Source of the DNA: CAZFLY01 sp964519995
GTDB taxonomy: Bacteria; Planctomycetota; Phycisphaerae; Sedimentisphaerales; Anaerobacaceae
Assembly: GCA_964519995.1 (NCBI GenBank)
Contig: CAZFLY010000089.1
Span: 1 to 8,832 of the forward strand
Direction: 5' to 3'
Length of the DNA stretch: 8,832 nt
Program-made: the position numbers and the translations under genes
Shown: positions 7,648 through 8,832 of the stretch, one piece after another
How positions within the stretch are numbered: the first letter of the stretch is position 1
Layout of the letters: each line of letters starts with the position of its first letter
Notes under the pieces: generated by a model
Seen by the model: the letters and a program-made list of their open reading frames with translations, nothing else
The model's database searches: none
What the model was told of the DNA's origin: nothing

Positions 7648-7661
7648 TAGTCAAATGACTA
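7648..7661. promoter_or_regulatory. Palindrome site B (TAGTCA-AA-TGACTA)
   Basis: Identical to site A and 106 bases downstream of it, at the end of repeat unit 1 and next to the GAGC stem-loop of unit 2. Confidence 0.5.
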
Positions 7662-7707
7662 CGAGCTTTTTCATGCTCCGTCCAGCGAAAGGTCGTGAAA
7701 TAAACCA

Positions 7708-7721
7708 TAATCAAATGACTA
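7708..7721. promoter_or_regulatory. Palindrome site C (TAATCA-AA-TGACTA)
   Basis: One base differs from sites A, B and D in the left arm (G to A). It is the unit 2 counterpart of site A, exactly 166 bases away and 60 bases after site B. Confidence 0.45.
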
Positions 7722-7813
7722 CGGGCATTTGGGTGTTTTGATCTACAGAAACCTCTTCTTAACCCAACAGCTTAAACCGACAGATATTAAGCAGCGACAA
7801 AGTGCCAGGCGAA

Positions 7814-7827
7814 TAGTCAAATGACTA
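7814..7827. promoter_or_regulatory. Palindrome site D (TAGTCA-AA-TGACTA)
   Basis: Identical to sites A and B; the unit 2 counterpart of site B. It is the site nearest the possible promoter at 7877-7906. Confidence 0.5.
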
Positions 7828-7828
7828 C

Positions 7829-7855
7829 GAGCTTTTTCATGCTCCGGCCAGCGAA
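7829..7855. repeat. 166-bp tandem repeat, partial unit 3
   Basis: The first 27 bases of a third unit (GAGCTTTTTCATGCTCCG then CCAGCGAA) match unit 2 with one mismatch. Similarity then stops abruptly, so the array ends inside a unit. Confidence 0.85.
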
Positions 7856-7876
7856 CGCAACCTATATGCAACTGGT

Positions 7877-7906
7877 TTGTCGAATTGCCCAAAATTAAGT
7901 GATAAT
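7877..7906 (+). promoter_or_regulatory. Possible sigma-70-type promoter after the repeat array
   Basis: TTGTCG (four of six to TTGACA) and GATAAT (five of six to TATAAT) are separated by 18 bases. It faces the nuclease-like gene, about 280 bases upstream of its start, and sits 50 bases after palindrome D. Promoters in this phylum are poorly defined, so this is tentative. Confidence 0.3.
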
Positions 7907-8187
7907 ACAAGGATTAAAACGGTTGAGTACAACGTTGCCTAAGTTAGAAAGAAACCACCTATTTATTCGCCATTTTTCACTTGAAAGAGCAGAATTTTTT
8001 TGTATTTTAGGAGGGTACAACAGCGGCTGGGCTAAATTACCCGATGAGATACCGGCTGTGCCTATCTCACTGGGTGAACACGGAGCTTTGGGACGCAGAC
8101 ATCGGCTGGAATTAAGTATGGTGGTGCCGGAATTTATGTTATATCGAATTATCCTGATCAAGCGCATGATTGGAAGGAGATCAGAAA
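7899..8187 (+). other. Unassigned stretch, possible decayed reading frame before the nuclease gene
   Basis: A frame runs from GTG 7899 to 8207 (102 codons), overlapping the nuclease start out of frame. No Shine-Dalgarno precedes the GTG; an AGGAGG at 8009-8014 has no start codon at a useful distance. The segment AKLPDEIPAVPISLGEH followed by RRHRLEL faintly recalls the lead-in of XRE-type regulators (LGEHLRKRRLEL), but no helix-turn-helix continues. In another frame, 8091-8187 reads ISNYPDQAHDWKEIRK to a TGA overlapping the nuclease ATG. Frame switching with coding-like fragments suggests a decayed gene, but chance is not excluded. I call no gene here. Confidence 0.2.
8174..8179 (+). promoter_or_regulatory. 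Shine-Dalgarno that fixes the nuclease-like gene start
   Basis: AAGGAG lies eight bases before ATG 8188. An in-frame TTG at 8170 lies upstream of this site and is not the start. Confidence 0.85.
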
Positions 8188-8796
8188 ATGAACATCAATC
8201 TCTTTAAAATGGCTCTGGACAAACTTGAACCTCATCATTGGGCCTATTTTGAAGAAATAGCTTCAACTTTCCTAGCTGCGGAGTTCGCTAACCTCAGAAC
8301 GATGGCATCAGCAAGTGGTGATGGTGGTCGAGATTCGGAACTTTTCAATAATGAGGATGATGCAATTGTAGCATTTCAATATTCTATAACGGACCGTTGG
8401 CAAGGGAAAATTAAGCAAACAGTCGAGCGGCTGAATGAATCCTTTCCAGATGTGAGGGTTCTGATTTATGTCACAAATAAGATCATTGGCGCAAAAGCAG
8501 ACGCACTACGTACCCAAATGATGGAACACAACATCCACATAGATATCCGAGACAGGAACTGGTTTATTGAGAGAGCGAATCAGAAGCCTGCAAACGAGGG
8601 GGCCGCAGAACTCTTGATCGATCGAATTGCCCGACCCTATTTAGCCGGCGAACAAATAATCAGCACAAAATCAAGCTCACTTACTTCGGAGGAAGCTAAG
8701 GCTGCATTTCTATATCTGGGGCTTCAATGGCAAGATGATATCAGGGCAAAAGGCCTTACAAAACTGTGTTATGATGCTCTAGTGCTTTATTACTGA
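8188..8796 (+). CDS. PD-(D/E)xK nuclease-like protein, probably truncated
   Basis: The 202-residue product is soluble, with no signal peptide. Residues about 1-130 look like a restriction-endonuclease-type fold: helix HHWAYFEEIASTFLAAEF, then SGDGGRDSELF (G44-D49), strand AIVAFQYS (about 59-66), helix W71-QGKIKQTVERL, and strand VRVLIYVTN. D49 would be the metal-binding acidic residue. At the usual Q-x-K site the sequence is Q64-Y65-S66, so the lysine is absent there; K74 or K76 on the next helix could replace it. RDRNWFIERA (about 121-130) follows. The end, EEAKAAFLYLGLQWQDDIRAKGLTKLCYDALVLYY, reads like the beginning of a further helical domain, then TGA TAA. I recall this nuclease-like domain at the front of much longer defence-type proteins, so the gene is probably cut short. 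The other two frames also stop within 25 bases. The substrate is unknown. Confidence 0.75.
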   Translation: MNINLFKMALDKLEPHHWAYFEEIASTFLAAEFANLRTMASASGDGGRDSELFNNEDDAIVAFQYSITDRWQGKIKQTVERLNESFPDVRVLIYVTNKIIGAKADALRTQMMEHNIHIDIRDRNWFIERANQKPANEGAAELLIDRIARPYLAGEQIISTKSSSLTSEEAKAAFLYLGLQWQDDIRAKGLTKLCYDALVLYY

Positions 8797-8832
8797 TAAT
8801 ATGATGGATATATAAAGGTCTTTTTGCCGATA

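Larger units (their letters stand above)
7497..7662. repeat. 166-bp tandem repeat, unit 1
   Basis: Aligned without gaps to the next unit, 131 of 166 positions agree (79%, hand count). Conservation is concentrated in blocks: the first 22 bases (GGGCTTTTTCATGCTCCGTC and two more), the two palindrome sites, and the stretch GCAGCGACAAAGCGCCAGGC before the second palindrome. The period is not a multiple of three, so this is not a coding repeat. Confidence 0.9.
7663..7828. repeat. 166-bp tandem repeat, unit 2
   Basis: Same block order as unit 1: GAGC-TTTTTCAT-GCTC stem-loop, palindrome, variable middle with CTTAA and CAGCTTAAA, GCAGCGACAAAG block, palindrome. Differences from unit 1 lie mainly in the spacers, as expected if the palindromes and stem-loop are the constrained parts or were homogenised. 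Confidence 0.9.

Noticed and set aside
7648..7679. Minus-strand micro-frame ATGAAAAAGCTCGTAGTCATTTGA in the repeat, following GGAGC
   Set aside because: The GGAGC touches the ATG, leaving no ribosome spacing. The frame is seven codons long and is explained by the stem-loop plus palindrome; unit 1 does not preserve it.
7497..7855. CRISPR array or integron attC array
   Set aside because: The period is 166 bp with spacers that are themselves 70-80% similar, and no RYYYAAC/GTTRRRY pair or cas/intI gene is present.
7895..8167. 90-codon minus-strand open frame before the nuclease gene
   Set aside because: Composition is unlike the real genes, there is no recognisable domain and no ribosome site was seen.

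Overview
The window looks like Planctomycetota, most likely class Phycisphaerae. Two neighbouring secreted proteins end in the same short C-terminal tail: one dockerin-like calcium loop (GDINGDC..), then an A(L/M)HWL helix. This tail is typical of that group. A long class II ribonucleotide reductase and a degenerate beta-helix protein fit the same placement. The assignment rests on motif recognition, not on a search.

Layout, all genes on the + strand: (1) 1-1610, the 3' part of a large exported beta-helix protein, already open at the window edge. (2) 1869-3209, a secreted protein resembling DUF4056 with the same dockerin-like tail. (3) 3322-3963, a cytoplasmic SGNH/GDSL hydrolase. (4) 4199-7255, nrdJ, the B12-dependent ribonucleotide reductase. 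Two NrdR-box-like sites spaced 31 bp apart lie directly upstream, and a strong Shine-Dalgarno fixes its start. (5) 7256-7900, about 640 bases with no convincing gene. It holds a minus-strand relic of a dockerin-like tail and a tandem repeat with an exact 166-bp period, about 79% identical between units, carrying four near-identical TAGTCA-AA-TGACTA palindromes. (6) 7856-8187, mostly unassigned, with a possible promoter and a possible decayed reading frame. (7) 8188-8796, a small PD-(D/E)xK-type nuclease-like protein that looks like the front end of a longer defence-type protein.

The genes do not form one pathway. The first two are cell-surface or secreted proteins that share a sorting or attachment tail. 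The hydrolase may act on acylated or acetylated substrates. nrdJ is housekeeping DNA-precursor synthesis, probably under NrdR control. From about 7260 onward the character changes to an accessory region with relics, repeats and a nuclease fragment. The most original signals are the palindrome-bearing 166-bp repeat and the truncated nuclease; the best-supported regulatory signal is the NrdR box pair upstream of nrdJ.
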